From positions 1 through 36,789 of the IMG/VR virus record IMGVR_UViG_3300031884_000074: DNA of 36,789 bases. The stretch is one strand, 5' to 3'. The translations under genes and the position numbers were made by a program. The notes beneath the pieces are model-generated. The model worked only from the letters and a program-made list of their open reading frames with translations, was not told where the DNA came from and searched no databases. Positions within the stretch are counted from its first letter, which is position 1. Every line of letters begins with the position of its first letter. Below, piece by piece: positions 8,634 to 15,077 of this stretch. This stretch comes from a virus.

Positions 8634-10268
8634 TCAGGCATCTGCGCTCCAACTGCGCTTCCAGACTGGACGATCCGCTTGATTGTTGCGTTGTGCTTGC
8701 ATGACTCGCATGTTGTGTTTGGCTGCTGCAAATCTTGCTTGTGGACTGCGATCATCCCAGGGTTCGGCTAGATCATTTAGACATCCTAACAGGGCATAGC
8801 GTGCTGAGTCTATGCAGTCGTCAGGATCTGAGAATCTGCCCTTTTCATCCACATAGTAATTTTGTGCTTCACGCAAAAATTCCACACAGTTTTCATTTAC
8901 ATGCAGTGTGCCCAGTTCCAGCATTTGACGCATGACATTGATACCAAAACTTTTATGGTTGGTTCTGTGCCCTTGATCATCTGGTGGGTTCATGATGGCT
9001 TCGGGATGCACATTTAATTCGTACTGTTCAAACATTTGACGCAGGCTCAAACTGCTCATGGTGTATCGGCCCACTGTGCCGGCATCAGCCGGTAACACTA
9101 TGGGCGTGCCAAACACTTCAGGTCTCATGAGGTGATTGATCCAGTTTATGGGATTGGCTTCTTCGGTGCCTTTCACAACTATCTGATGATGCAACCAAGC
9201 TTCACGCTCGGTGGGATGCCAATACATTAACGAGATAACTGTTTTGTCGTTTACCAAGCCCAGGTCAAGTGCAATGATCCTGTGTAGGCCATGTGTGTTG
9301 CGGAAGTCGTAGTCGCCGGTCCGGTATGTGGGCCAGTTTCTAATTTGGAACACTGCACCTTTGCCCATGACCGGAACACCATTGCGTCTAGCATCACGCT
9401 CGTGTGGCAAGTAATCTCTTTCCAGTTGCAAGCGTGTGGCCATCAACAAGAATGGTTCATGCCAGGGATCGTATTCGGGCACATCATCCCAGCTTACCCT
9501 AATGTGTTCGTAGCCTTCCTCATGATTCCAAAATTTACTTACTAGGCCATTAAGACCTTTTAACGGTGTAAAACTGCAAAGCACTTGTCCCTGTGTGGTG
9601 GCAGTTCTAGTTACAATTTCGCTGAAGAAGTCATCGGGTGGTTGTTCATCAAATATGGCCAGGTTCAGTTTAAAACCCTGCATCTGACGAACCTCTTGTG
9701 TGTAGTTGGCAAACAGCAAATAACTGTTGCTTCCGCTTGTATGTCGAATTTCCACACCAATGCAGTTGGCGCCGTCGCTACGCATGGTGTCGAATTGAAT
9801 TAGATCTCGAGGTATGGCTCCGGTGCCTAAACTGTCGCGTATCTTGACATCGTTAGTGCCCAGCAATTCATTCTGCAACACCAGGGCCACTTGGCTCCAG
9901 CCTTCACCGGCTACCATGGCAGTTACCGGCTTTGTGAACCGTTTGGCTGTAGCAGGCCACCAGTCAGGATATCGACCAGTTAAATGATATGCTGTTTCAT
10001 AACAGGTACTAACAGTTTTACCGATACGATTTGCAGCCAAGATGCCTCTACGGTCAGCGTGTCCGGTTTCAAAGAAGCCGATCTGATGTGCAAATGGTCT
10101 AAAGTAACGCAGTTGGTTGTACTGCATGTCCTCGGCCACAGATATCACATATTCTTCAAGTCGCAATCGTGTAAGCGTGGGCAATTGATGTAAATTACCC
10201 ACCGGCAACTTTTCTCGCTCGCAGACCCATCTCAAGGCACGACGCATGAGCAAGGCTCGATCTATCAT
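8634..10268 (-). CDS. terL: Terminase large subunit
   Basis: This 544-aa packaging motor has an N-terminal ATPase and a C-terminal RNase H-like nuclease. Visible motifs are a Walker A-like AANRIGKT at 78-85, Walker B LAIFDEQ at 203-209 and a coupling motif FTPLKG at 233-238. The nuclease aspartates are in ALDLG (D335), PADAG (D395) and the DDCIDSARYAL segment (D484 and D487). All expected acidic residues are present. The ATG at 10268 overlaps the stop of the 86-aa gene (ATGA), indicating translational coupling. It acts with the portal, encoded next. The packaging mode cannot be told from sequence alone, though the circular assembly fits headful packaging. Confidence 0.93.
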   Translation of the reverse strand: MIDRALLMRRALRWVCEREKLPVGNLHQLPTLTRLRLEEYVISVAEDMQYNQLRYFRPFAHQIGFFETGHADRRGILAANRIGKTVSTCYETAYHLTGRYPDWWPATAKRFTKPVTAMVAGEGWSQVALVLQNELLGTNDVKIRDSLGTGAIPRDLIQFDTMRSDGANCIGVEIRHTSGSNSYLLFANYTQEVRQMQGFKLNLAIFDEQPPDDFFSEIVTRTATTQGQVLCSFTPLKGLNGLVSKFWNHEEGYEHIRVSWDDVPEYDPWHEPFLLMATRLQLERDYLPHERDARRNGVPVMGKGAVFQIRNWPTYRTGDYDFRNTHGLHRIIALDLGLVNDKTVISLMYWHPTEREAWLHHQIVVKGTEEANPINWINHLMRPEVFGTPIVLPADAGTVGRYTMSSLSLRQMFEQYELNVHPEAIMNPPDDQGHRTNHKSFGINVMRQMLELGTLHVNENCVEFLREAQNYYVDEKGRFSDPDDCIDSARYALLGCLNDLAEPWDDRSPQARFAAAKHNMRVMQAQRNNQADRPVWKRSWSADA

Positions 10269-10525
10269 GATAAGCTGGATCTAATTTGTGTAAGATAATT
10301 GGCAGCTTCGGCCAGATCAGCGATTTCCACTGTGCTCATGCGCCAAGTGTCGGGACGGCTGGGATCAACTCCATCGCGTTTGTCCAGGCCGGCTTGCAAG
10401 CGTTCCATCACAAGACGCAGGCAGTGTTCGACCTGGCCCGGAAACTTTTCTACAAAAGCTTCACGGTGCACACGATTAACCTTTTGCAAGATTTTAACAT
10501 CTTGCAAAATCTTTTCGCTAGTCAT
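10265..10525 (-). CDS. Small helical protein coupled to TerL
   Basis: This 86-aa protein begins MTSEKILQDVKILQKVNRVH. The ATG at 10525 overlaps the TAA of the upstream gene (TAATG), which decides the start over a TTG 15 bases earlier. The stop overlaps the terminase start. It is helical throughout, with charged and Leu-rich segments (VEHCLRLVMERLQAGLDKRD, STVEIADLAEAANYLTQI). Tight coupling to the large terminase makes a packaging role likely; it is an alternative candidate for the small terminase subunit, but I do not see a family match. Confidence 0.7.
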   Translation of the reverse strand: MTSEKILQDVKILQKVNRVHREAFVEKFPGQVEHCLRLVMERLQAGLDKRDGVDPSRPDTWRMSTVEIADLAEAANYLTQIRSSLS

Positions 10526-11286
10526 TAGGCCACATTCCAAGGATTGTCTATTGAGCTGGTATCGCCCATGGCAAACTCTCTATCGATCCAAACATCCCAA
10601 TAGCTTTTGTTGTTGATCTTGGTTTTTTGCATTTGTGCTCGCAGTACCGAGCCTCGCGGTGTCACACGACCATCAGGATAGCGAACCAATTGCTCGCCGG
10701 TTCTGGGATCGACCCAGGTAAACTTTTCGGGCACTTCCTTGCCAAACTTGTTGACTCTAGTGCCCACTGCTCTAGGTGCAATAGGTCCCAGCACTTCATA
10801 AGTGATGGCATTGTTGATGTATTTTCTAAACACCACTTCACACTTTTGGCCGGTGGCTGCCCATTCGGGGTCGGGGTGTGGAAATGTTTTGGCAATATAA
10901 GTGCTCACACACTGTTCATTCACAACTTCCGCGGGTCTAGCTGGCAGGGGTTTTAGTTCATCAACTGGTATCAATTCGTTCTTGTCCAGGTACGGATTCT
11001 CGGTACCCTTCATGTACTCTTCAGGCGCTCGGCCGTTAAGCACATCCATGGCAGTTGAATACTTGAATCGATTGCTTCGACCTTTTAGATTCAGCACATG
11101 GCCAGTTTGGTCAAACACAAACTTTTCCAGCTCCTTGGCTGTGGGAAAGTCGGTCATTAAACCTTCTAGGTCATAAAGCGGTTCAGTTTCCACTGTGGTA
11201 GTGGCAGTTGCGGGGATTGCGGGAGTTGTGGATGTTGTATCTGACCAAGGATTGGCAGTAGCGGTGGTTTTTTTGGCAGTTGCCAT
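10525..11286 (-). CDS. Conserved-looking protein of the packaging block
   Basis: This 253-aa protein is unrecognised. The first 45 residues are Thr/Ala/Pro-rich and probably disordered. A folded region follows with DLEGLMTDFPTAKELEKFVF, a Lys/Arg segment (LKGRSNRFKYSTAMDVLNG) and a C-terminal part containing RTGEQLVRYPDGRVTPRG and NNKSYWDVWIDREF. It lies upstream of, and overlapping with, the 86-aa gene and TerL. A role in packaging or as a minor head protein is inference from context. The ATG at 11286 has AAAGGAA upstream. Confidence 0.65.
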   Translation of the reverse strand: MATAKKTTATANPWSDTTSTTPAIPATATTTVETEPLYDLEGLMTDFPTAKELEKFVFDQTGHVLNLKGRSNRFKYSTAMDVLNGRAPEEYMKGTENPYLDKNELIPVDELKPLPARPAEVVNEQCVSTYIAKTFPHPDPEWAATGQKCEVVFRKYINNAITYEVLGPIAPRAVGTRVNKFGKEVPEKFTWVDPRTGEQLVRYPDGRVTPRGSVLRAQMQKTKINNKSYWDVWIDREFAMGDTSSIDNPWNVA

Positions 11287-11317
11287 AATTGTATTCCTTT
11301 CTAGTTAATTCAATATT

Positions 11318-11338
11318 GGAGTTGTTGAGGACAACTCC
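11318..11338. other. Perfect 8-bp stem-loop in a 65-base gap
   Basis: GGAGTTGT and ACAACTCC flank a five-base loop between the 113-aa and 253-aa genes. Neither strand has a following T run, so it is not a canonical terminator. A role in mRNA processing or differential expression within the packaging block is possible. Confidence 0.5.
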
Positions 11339-11351
11339 CGAACCTATTCGT

Positions 11352-11693
11352 TTAATCTCGATAACGATTTTTCTTAGCGGCAAATCTTTTCACTTGACTG
11401 TTGGAATCAATGCTGCCCGCACCAGGCACTTCGTGCTCGCCTGGGTTGGCTTCTAGTTCTCGTGCTCGTGAGCTGAATGCGCTCAACACTTGTTCAGCAA
11501 GTGGCTCGCGTTCGGCTTTGGCATCCAAGAAGTTTCCACGCTTGGCTGTGTGTGCACCTTCGTTACCGGTTCTTGGTCCCATGGGCGCATTTACATTTGT
11601 GACACTGTGTGGGTTACCTGAAAAGCGACCCAGGTAGTGTTCGCCCCCAATGTCCTGGTCACTGCTGGCCTTTTTAAGTGTTCTTGTTTTCAT
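11352..11693 (-). CDS. Small polar protein of the terS-terL interval
   Basis: This 113-aa protein is unrecognised. It is Gly, Asn, Arg and Lys rich, with little hydrophobic content, so probably disordered. It contains SSRARELEANPGEHEVPGAG around residues 73-92. Its RAREL segment is encoded by a 17-base stretch that also occurs at the start of the 121-aa gene (12790-12806). The C-terminus is strongly basic (KRFAAKKNRYRD). The ATG at 11693 has AAGGA upstream. It is one of several small genes of similar composition in this interval. Confidence 0.6.
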   Translation of the reverse strand: MKTRTLKKASSDQDIGGEHYLGRFSGNPHSVTNVNAPMGPRTGNEGAHTAKRGNFLDAKAEREPLAEQVLSAFSSRARELEANPGEHEVPGAGSIDSNSQVKRFAAKKNRYRD

Positions 11694-11704
11694 TTGTGTT
11701 ATCC

Positions 11705-12031
11705 TTAAGCTACTGGTGTGAATACTACTGTGGGCGTGCCACCAGAGGCTATTACAGCAATAGTAATGTTGCTATCAAAGTTATTGACCTGATTCATGTT
11801 GATCACTGTGGGGTAATATGGAATTACTGGAAAGCCCACATTGCTGGCAGTTACCAATCCTGAGTTGGCCCAGTTAACATAAACTGCGTTGGTGGCATCT
11901 AGATTAGTTACCAAAACGCTACTGATGGTGTTAGCACTACCAACATCCAGGTAGAATTGACTACTCGAAGTTGATGCAGTAACAGTTCGACTGGCATTCT
12001 GCGGTAATGGTGTATAAGCGTTTGCACTCAT
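11705..12031 (-). CDS. Beta-rich protein, possible head decoration protein
   Basis: This 108-aa protein differs from its disordered neighbours. It has alternating hydrophobic and polar residues typical of a beta-sandwich (SSQFYLDVGSANTISSVLVT, NITIAVIASGGTPTVVFTPV) and many Ser, Thr, Asn and Val. The style resembles small capsid decoration or fibre-base proteins, but I cannot name a family. The ATG at 12031 has AGGAAA upstream. Confidence 0.6.
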   Translation of the reverse strand: MSANAYTPLPQNASRTVTASTSSSQFYLDVGSANTISSVLVTNLDATNAVYVNWANSGLVTASNVGFPVIPYYPTVINMNQVNNFDSNITIAVIASGGTPTVVFTPVA

Positions 12032-12033
12032 GA

Positions 12034-12441
12034 TTAGTTTCCTACATTGATTGCGTCAGGATTCGCAAACTTCCGAGGGGCCTTCATGGCGCCAACAGGA
12101 TGTCCTTGTGCGGCAGTGCTCATGGTCATTCGCATTTCATCGCGTGTGGCACTTGGTCCAACCGATTCCATACGATCACGACTTTGGTCGCTGGTGTTGC
12201 CTCTACGACTTGACGCCGACTCACCTGCATTAATACTGTCAGGATTGCGAACCATCCGAGAGTATGGGTTAGCACAAATGCCCGCACGACTCTCATCGCG
12301 ATTGACACCGTCGCCCATTTGGCCATTAAACGCAAAGTCTGCGCCATCGCCCCGTTGGTCACTGCGTCTTGGTTCATGGCTGGTGCCAGAATTCTTTTTC
12401 AAGGTGTTGCCACTTTTGCGGCTCAAGGTTGTGTTTTTCAT
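12034..12441 (-). CDS. Small disordered basic protein
   Basis: This 135-aa protein is unrecognised. It is dominated by Arg, Ser, Asn, Gly and Asp, with almost no hydrophobic core. A short motif occurs twice: RNPDSINAGE near residues 64-73 and ANPDAINVGN at the C-terminus. Such composition suggests a disordered protein binding nucleic acid or another virion component (inference). The ATG at 12441 has AAAGGA upstream. Confidence 0.6.
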   Translation of the reverse strand: MKNTTLSRKSGNTLKKNSGTSHEPRRSDQRGDGADFAFNGQMGDGVNRDESRAGICANPYSRMVRNPDSINAGESASSRRGNTSDQSRDRMESVGPSATRDEMRMTMSTAAQGHPVGAMKAPRKFANPDAINVGN

Positions 12442-12444
12442 AGT

Positions 12445-12810
12445 TTATTTTCCTTTCGCCATTCTAACGGCGTGGTGATGATCTTCATGCTTACGGCCAT
12501 CTGCGTGTTGTTTGTTTCGTGCATGTGCTGCTCGAGTCTGCATTGCTGGATGTGCTGACGAGTGTTCAGCGTTTTCTATGCCGTAAAAGTCACTGATGTG
12601 TGCTTCACCACCAGCCGAGCTTTTTGCCTTCCGGGCTGAACCCAGGTTGGCAGTGTCGGCAGCAGTCTCATGTGCTAGTGGCATGCCGGTGCCACCAATG
12701 CGCTCTGGTGCTGGCTTTTGGCCTTCACGGCTTTTCTGACTGCCTTGCTTCATTACTGCGTCTGTGGGGTTTAGGTTGTAAACACCTTTTAGTTCTCGTG
12801 CTCGTGTCAT
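12445..12810 (-). CDS. Small His/Arg-rich protein
   Basis: This 121-aa protein is unrecognised. It starts MTRARELKGVYNLNPTDAV, sharing the RAREL motif and its DNA with the 113-aa protein. The C-terminal third is rich in His, Ala, Arg and Lys (RNKQHADGRKHEDHHHAVRM), which may bind metal or nucleic acid. The ATG at 12810 overlaps the TAA of the upstream gene (TAATG). Confidence 0.6.
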   Translation of the reverse strand: MTRARELKGVYNLNPTDAVMKQGSQKSREGQKPAPERIGGTGMPLAHETAADTANLGSARKAKSSAGGEAHISDFYGIENAEHSSAHPAMQTRAAHARNKQHADGRKHEDHHHAVRMAKGK

Positions 12811-12998
12811 TATACTGTTTCACTTTCATTTGCTTGTTTTAATATGTGGTCGGCCCAGGCCTGGACTGTGGTCCAGTATTTGACAACTTCAGCTCTTGTC
12901 ATTTGTTCGTCGGCAACCAGTTGCTCAAGTAAAGCATCAACATCGCGCTGAGCACGATCATATCCATAGTCTTGGCCTGTTTGGTATTGTGTTGTCAT
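12810..12998 (-). CDS. Small helical acidic protein
   Basis: This 62-aa protein contains YDRAQRDVDALLEQLVADEQ and a Trp-containing helix (VVKYWTTVQAWADHILKQ). Unlike its neighbours it looks folded. Its start overlaps the previous stop (TAATG) and its stop overlaps the next start, so it is translationally coupled on both sides. Function unknown. Confidence 0.6.
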   Translation of the reverse strand: MTTQYQTGQDYGYDRAQRDVDALLEQLVADEQMTRAEVVKYWTTVQAWADHILKQANESETV

Positions 12999-13249
12999 TA
13001 TAGTTCGTGTCCTTTTTCGCTCATGTCTTCGTCATTGTTCAATTGGTGCTCGGTCCGTGTCATCTTGGTTGAGCTGGGACGAATATATGTTGGTTCAATT
13101 GCTTTATGATAGTGTTCGGTGCGTCGAGCATTTCTTGCGCTGTGTGGCACCGGCATTGGTTGCTGAACATAGCCCCGACCTGTTTCGGGATTGGCCGTGC
13201 TGGTGTTGCTGGCACGCATAGTAATGTTGCTTTCGCCGCGATCACTCAT
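12998..13249 (-). CDS. Small disordered protein, paralogue of the 86-aa neighbour
   Basis: This 83-aa protein is rich in Ser, Thr, Asn, Arg and His. Its central part (PHSARNARRTEHYHKA, followed after 20 residues by HQLNND) resembles the 86-aa protein at 13434-13694 (SHSARTESESVHYHARHF, then DQLNPD), and both have a TM(R/Q)A-type segment before it. I infer a duplication. The ATG at 13249 overlaps the TAA of the 51-aa gene. Function unknown. Confidence 0.6.
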   Translation of the reverse strand: MSDRGESNITMRASNTSTANPETGRGYVQQPMPVPHSARNARRTEHYHKAIEPTYIRPSSTKMTRTEHQLNNDEDMSEKGHEL

Positions 13250-13404
13250 TATTTCTTTGCCCGTTTCTTAGCAGCTGTTTTCTTGGCTGCTCGTGCTTCT
13301 GAGTACGCAATGGCCACGGCCTGCCGTTGTGGCTTTCCAGCCTTCATCTCTGTTTTAATATTCTTTGCGAAAGCCTTTGGCTTAGCTGATTTCATTAACG
13401 GCAT
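13249..13404 (-). CDS. Small basic conserved phage protein
   Basis: A 51-aa lysine-rich protein starting MPLMKSAKPKAFAKNIKTEM and continuing with AGKPQRQAVAIAYSEARAA and a lysine tail. This pattern (N-terminal MPL-K, a central GKPQ-QAVAIA) recurs in many phage genomes as an unnamed small protein. The ATG at 13404 has AGGAGA five to six bases upstream. The stop overlaps the next start (TAATG). Net charge suggests DNA or RNA binding, but the role is unknown. Confidence 0.75.
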   Translation of the reverse strand: MPLMKSAKPKAFAKNIKTEMKAGKPQRQAVAIAYSEARAAKKTAAKKRAKK

Positions 13405-13421
13405 AAGTTCTCCTGCTCATT

Positions 13422-13429
13422 TATTTATA
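13422..13429 (-). promoter_or_regulatory. TATAAATA octamer in a 29-base gap
   Basis: The coding strand carries TATAAATA between the 86-aa and 51-aa genes. The same octamer is found in the gaps at 6299-6306 and 15515-15522. It matches the T4-type late promoter box, but no late sigma factor is visible here, and AT-rich gaps can give this by chance. Confidence 0.2.
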
Positions 13430-13433
13430 TCTA

Positions 13434-13694
13434 TTACAATCCTGGGAAACTGCGTCCGGTCTTATTGGCTAGACTTACACCGCGGTCTGGATTAAGTTGA
13501 TCTGTGATTCTGGCACTGCTTTGTCTACCACCAAAGTGGCGTGCATGGTAGTGAACTGATTCACTTTCAGTTCTTGCACTGTGGCTTGTACTATTGGCCT
13601 GCATAGTACTACCGCGTGGCCGACGATTGAGCGATTGCTCAGGCATGGGGTTCATGTTCTTGCCAGTTTGGTTTAAGGGTCGGACTTGTGCCAT
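13434..13694 (-). CDS. Small disordered Arg/Ser/Asn-rich protein
   Basis: This 86-aa protein is unrecognised. Motifs are SLNRRPRGSTMQANSTSHSA, HYHARHFGGRQSSAR and DQLNPDRG. It is probably paralogous to the 83-aa protein. It directly follows the putative small terminase and may start after reinitiation, because GGAAT is upstream and the preceding stop is only two bases before the ATG. Confidence 0.6.
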   Translation of the reverse strand: MAQVRPLNQTGKNMNPMPEQSLNRRPRGSTMQANSTSHSARTESESVHYHARHFGGRQSSARITDQLNPDRGVSLANKTGRSFPGL

Positions 13695-13696
13695 TG

Positions 13697-14050
13697 TTAT
13701 TTTATTCCTGCTATGGTGGCTATTGCTTCTGCAAAGGCCGCTTTCTTTTGTTCTACTTCATCTGCAGTACTGGAGACTTCCACCTGTGCCAGTGTGGCAC
13801 TGACCTTGTTCAAGATCAAGTGGTGATATTTTTGTGCCAGGTGTACATCGGTGGCTCGAGCCTGTGCAAAGTCCGCGGCCAGCAGTTCCACATAGGGTCT
13901 ACCACTGGCAGTGTCTATTGCAGTCAACAAACTGTTGATAGTGACTTTGTCTACCGACCCCTTTGGCCTACCGGCTCCAGGTCGTGCGCCACCACGGCTT
14001 GACACTTTAGGTTTGCCAGTGCGTGCATTAATTTTGCTTTTCGTTTCCAT
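13697..14050 (-). CDS. terS: Putative terminase small subunit
   Basis: This 117-aa protein has an N-terminal basic segment with RGGARPGAGRPKGSVDKVTI at about residues 19-38, a sequence signature common at the start of phage small terminase subunits. Helices follow (INSLLTAIDTASGRPYVELL, HLAQKYHHLILNKVSATLAQ) and an acidic-to-Ala-rich end. It would recognise DNA for packaging and deliver it to TerL. It sits at the head of the packaging block, just after a terminator. The ATG at 14050 has no clear Shine-Dalgarno. The GARPGAGRPKG motif is also found in non-terminase phage proteins, so this is probable, not certain. Confidence 0.6.
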   Translation of the reverse strand: METKSKINARTGKPKVSSRGGARPGAGRPKGSVDKVTINSLLTAIDTASGRPYVELLAADFAQARATDVHLAQKYHHLILNKVSATLAQVEVSSTADEVEQKKAAFAEAIATIAGIK

Positions 14051-14110
14051 AAAGTTATTTATGCTAGGGAAACTTTATGAATCTTTCCGTTGCGCCTTGA
14101 ATCGCGCATG

Positions 14111-14133
14111 AAAAAGCCCACCTAGTAGTGGGC
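14111..14133 (-). terminator. Rho-independent terminator after the 67-aa gene
   Basis: On the minus strand, GCCCAC and GTGGGC pair around a six-base loop and are followed by five T. It lies 23 bases beyond the 67-aa gene stop and before terS, closing the small operon started by the promoter at 14626-14654. Confidence 0.8.
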
Positions 14134-14156
14134 CAAAACCTATAAACTTGGAGGCT

Positions 14157-14360
14157 TTAGGTTTTAAGATGTTGTTGAACCAGGAGTTCAATTTGTTCTC
14201 TGGAATAACTTGTATCAAAATTAAATCGTTGTCCAAGTTCTCCTGACTCTACATCATCAAACCGAATGTAAGTGCCTGGTGCAAGTTGTTTTTCAAATTG
14301 GCCTGGATCGCTATCAAGTCCAACAAATACTGAGTTTATATAAAAATGTCTAATGTTCAT
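14157..14360 (-). CDS. 67-aa ORFan in the short early-type operon
   Basis: This 67-aa protein is unrecognised. It contains FYINSVFVGLDSDPGQFEKQ, an acidic middle (FDDVESGELGQRFNF) and a C-terminal helix (REQIELLVQQHLKT). The ATG at 14360 has AAAGGAAC upstream. It is the second gene after a perfect sigma70 promoter and the last before a terminator, with a hairpin in the gap between it and the first gene. Such short, strongly transcribed genes often act on the host. Confidence 0.65.
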   Translation of the reverse strand: MNIRHFYINSVFVGLDSDPGQFEKQLAPGTYIRFDDVESGELGQRFNFDTSYSREQIELLVQQHLKT

Positions 14361-14378
14361 TTGTGTTCCTTTGTAGGC

Positions 14379-14394
14379 AAGCCCTTTCGGGCTT
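14379..14394. other. GNRA-type stem-loop between the 63-aa and 67-aa genes
   Basis: On the minus strand AAGCCC and GGGCTT close a GAAA tetraloop. On the plus strand the same hairpin is followed by CCTTTTT, resembling a terminator for antisense transcripts. On the coding strand there is no following T run, so it may be an mRNA stability or processing element. Confidence 0.5.
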
Positions 14395-14399
14395 CCTTT

Positions 14400-14591
14400 T
14401 TATTTGTTTGCTATCTTTTCTAGATTCTTTGCAATACTGTCTAGACTCTCTCCTAACCAACTAATCAAATTGTATGTCTCTGTTCCAAATTCAACTGTTC
14501 GTCCTGAGTCACTATCCAAATCCAAATCTCTTACTGCTTCTACTAGGTTTTTTAATGTATCTAGTGTTTCTACTTCGTGTGCTGTTTGCAT
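14400..14591 (-). CDS. 63-aa acidic helical ORFan under a consensus promoter
   Basis: This 63-aa protein is unrecognised. It is acidic (DLDLDSDSG near residues 23-31) with amphipathic helices on each side (LDTLKNLVEAVRDLDL and LGESLDSIAKNLEKIANK). The ATG at 14591 follows a near-perfect AAGGAGG at ideal spacing. Promoter and ribosome site are the strongest in the window, so the product is probably made early and in quantity. Small acidic early phage proteins often inhibit host enzymes or mimic DNA; that is only a possibility here. Confidence 0.7.
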   Translation of the reverse strand: MQTAHEVETLDTLKNLVEAVRDLDLDSDSGRTVEFGTETYNLISWLGESLDSIAKNLEKIANK

Positions 14592-14625
14592 TGTAAGCCT
14601 CCTTAATGTTTAACAATGTAAGTGT

Positions 14626-14654
14626 ATTATAGCATCTTGATCATTTGTTGTCAA
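14626..14654 (-). promoter_or_regulatory. Perfect sigma70 promoter (TTGACA-N17-TATAAT)
   Basis: The minus strand has TTGACA at 14654-14649, a 17-base spacer and TATAAT at 14631-14626. Transcription should begin near 14619 and reach the 63-aa gene after about 27 leader bases. An imperfect inverted repeat (TGTTTAACA, 14608-14616) overlaps the predicted start and could be an operator. The promoter overlaps the end of the 73-aa gene. Confidence 0.88.
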
Positions 14655-14862
14655 ATTCTTTTAGCACGATTTCGGCTTGAATAAGTGCAAATACTGCTGC
14701 AATTTGTTCTGCGGTCGAATCACTCGAAGCCGCCTTGAGCACTGTGTCGAGTCTTGTGAGTTCAGGTGCACGGCCCCGTGCCACAAGTTGAGCAGCCAAT
14801 TCAGGTGTCCGGCCGCTGCTCCTGTTCCAGATCGGTTTTCCTTGAGTGTCGACCGCGGCCAT
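14641..14862 (-). CDS. 73-aa ORFan
   Basis: This 73-aa protein starts MAAVDTQGKPIWNRSSGRTP. The rest is helical and Ala-rich (LDTVLKAASSDSTAEQIAAV, FALIQAEIVLKEF). The ATG at 14862 lies inside the preceding gene in another frame (62-base overlap) and has only a weak ribosome site. No family recognised. The last bases carry the -35 box of the downstream promoter. Confidence 0.55.
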   Translation of the reverse strand: MAAVDTQGKPIWNRSSGRTPELAAQLVARGRAPELTRLDTVLKAASSDSTAEQIAAVFALIQAEIVLKEFDNK

Positions 14863-15073
14863 CTCGTGCAGTCAATCTAGGATAGCCCCGGGCTCCACCT
14901 GAACACACATGTGCATTGTAAAATACCGCAGTCATTTCACGACCACATCCGGGACAACTATATCTTGGCAATGGCTCGCCAGGTTCTCGTGGTGTTTCAG
15001 GTACATAAAATCTATAATACTGTCGGTGTTGGGCCCAGCGGCGTTGTCGATATCGATATTCAGTTACTAGCAT
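14801..15073 (-). CDS. Small zinc-finger-like protein
   Basis: This 90-aa protein contains YSCPGCGREM and then HVCSGG. C40, C43, H55 and C57 could bind one zinc ion. The N-terminus is Arg/Tyr-rich (YRYRQRRWAQHRQYYRFYVP) and the C-terminus basic and polar, so nucleic acid binding is plausible. I take the ATG at 15073, four bases after the upstream stop; an earlier in-frame TTG at 15097 would overlap that gene. The C-terminal 20 residues overlap the 73-aa gene, so the end could be disordered or the overlap real coupling. Confidence 0.6.
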   Translation of the reverse strand: MLVTEYRYRQRRWAQHRQYYRFYVPETPREPGEPLPRYSCPGCGREMTAVFYNAHVCSGGARGYPRLTARDGRGRHSRKTDLEQEQRPDT

Positions 15074-15077
15074 AGTG

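Noticed and set aside
10526-10540. TTG start for the 86-aa gene
   Set aside because: The ATG at 10525 overlaps the upstream stop in the coupled manner seen throughout the block.
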